A stretch of DNA of 6,954 nt from CAZMVY01 sp964617875 (GTDB lineage Bacteria; Planctomycetota; Phycisphaerae; UBA1845; PWPN01), in the NCBI GenBank assembly GCA_964617875.1, contig CAZUAI010000142.1, forward strand, positions 1 through 6,954, given 5' to 3'. Both the position numbers and the translations under genes were made by a program. The notes beneath the pieces were generated by a model. The model ran no database searches. It was not told where the DNA came from and was given only the letters and a program-made list of their open reading frames with translations. Below, in pieces: positions 6,833 to 6,954 of this stretch. Numbering within the stretch: the first letter of the stretch is position 1; each line of letters begins with the position of its first letter.

Positions 6833-6954
6833 GACTGCCGAGACGGCCACTGCCTCCGCACAGGCACTACAGGAACTCACACCGCATACGGGAAGCGCCC
6901 GGTCTTCGACTCACGTCGAATCCCGACTCGCGACCCGCGCATATCCGTCCTGTG

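Larger units (their letters stand above)
6599..6954. other. Upstream intergenic region without a supported gene
   Basis: Besides the Shine-Dalgarno site, the inverted repeat and the small ORF listed separately, I see no tRNA, no convincing -35/-10 pair and no terminator. Reading leftward from the right edge, one minus-strand frame is open for 25 codons and ends at TGA 6879-6877 with the residues ESKTGRFPYAV. It could be the tail of a gene lying beyond the edge, or a 21-codon ORF from ATG 6942, but nothing else supports it. A promoter for the two-gene unit is expected here and cannot be placed by eye. Confidence 0.5.

Overview
The window is GC-rich bacterial DNA. Its two substantial genes both lie on the minus strand, read right to left, and fill almost all of it. 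The style of the proteins suggests a member of the Planctomycetota or the wider PVC group: a secreted giant YD-repeat protein with a Cys-rich and Gly-rich N-terminus and a 'GSVxVxxxLG' N-terminal module, and a TMTC-like membrane glycosyltransferase with TPRs. This assignment comes from protein style only; no rRNA or marker gene is present.

Right end (about 6599-6954): roughly 350 bases with no well-supported gene. They hold a nested inverted repeat, a weak 55-59 codon open frame, the possible last codons of an open frame entering from beyond the right edge, and a strong Shine-Dalgarno sequence for the next gene.

6598-4520, minus: a complete 692-residue integral membrane protein. About 400 residues form a polytopic GT-C-type glycosyltransferase domain resembling the TMTC/PMT group. 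Seven TPR units of 34 residues follow.

4481-1, minus: after a 38-base gap with its own ribosome binding site, a very large RHS/YD-repeat protein begins. 1493 codons are visible without a stop and the gene runs off the left edge. Its order is signal peptide, Cys-rich segment, poly-Gly linker, N-terminal beta-rich module, then a long YD-repeat array. The C-terminus lies outside the window, so it is unknown whether it ends in a toxin, an anchor or nothing special.

The tight spacing and shared direction suggest an operon. A plausible but unproven reading is that the membrane glycosyltransferase modifies a Ser/Thr-rich exported protein, for which the co-encoded RHS protein is the obvious candidate. 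I see no CRISPR array, transposase, tRNA, rRNA or recognisable defence module. The long plus-strand open frames are antisense shadows of these two genes.
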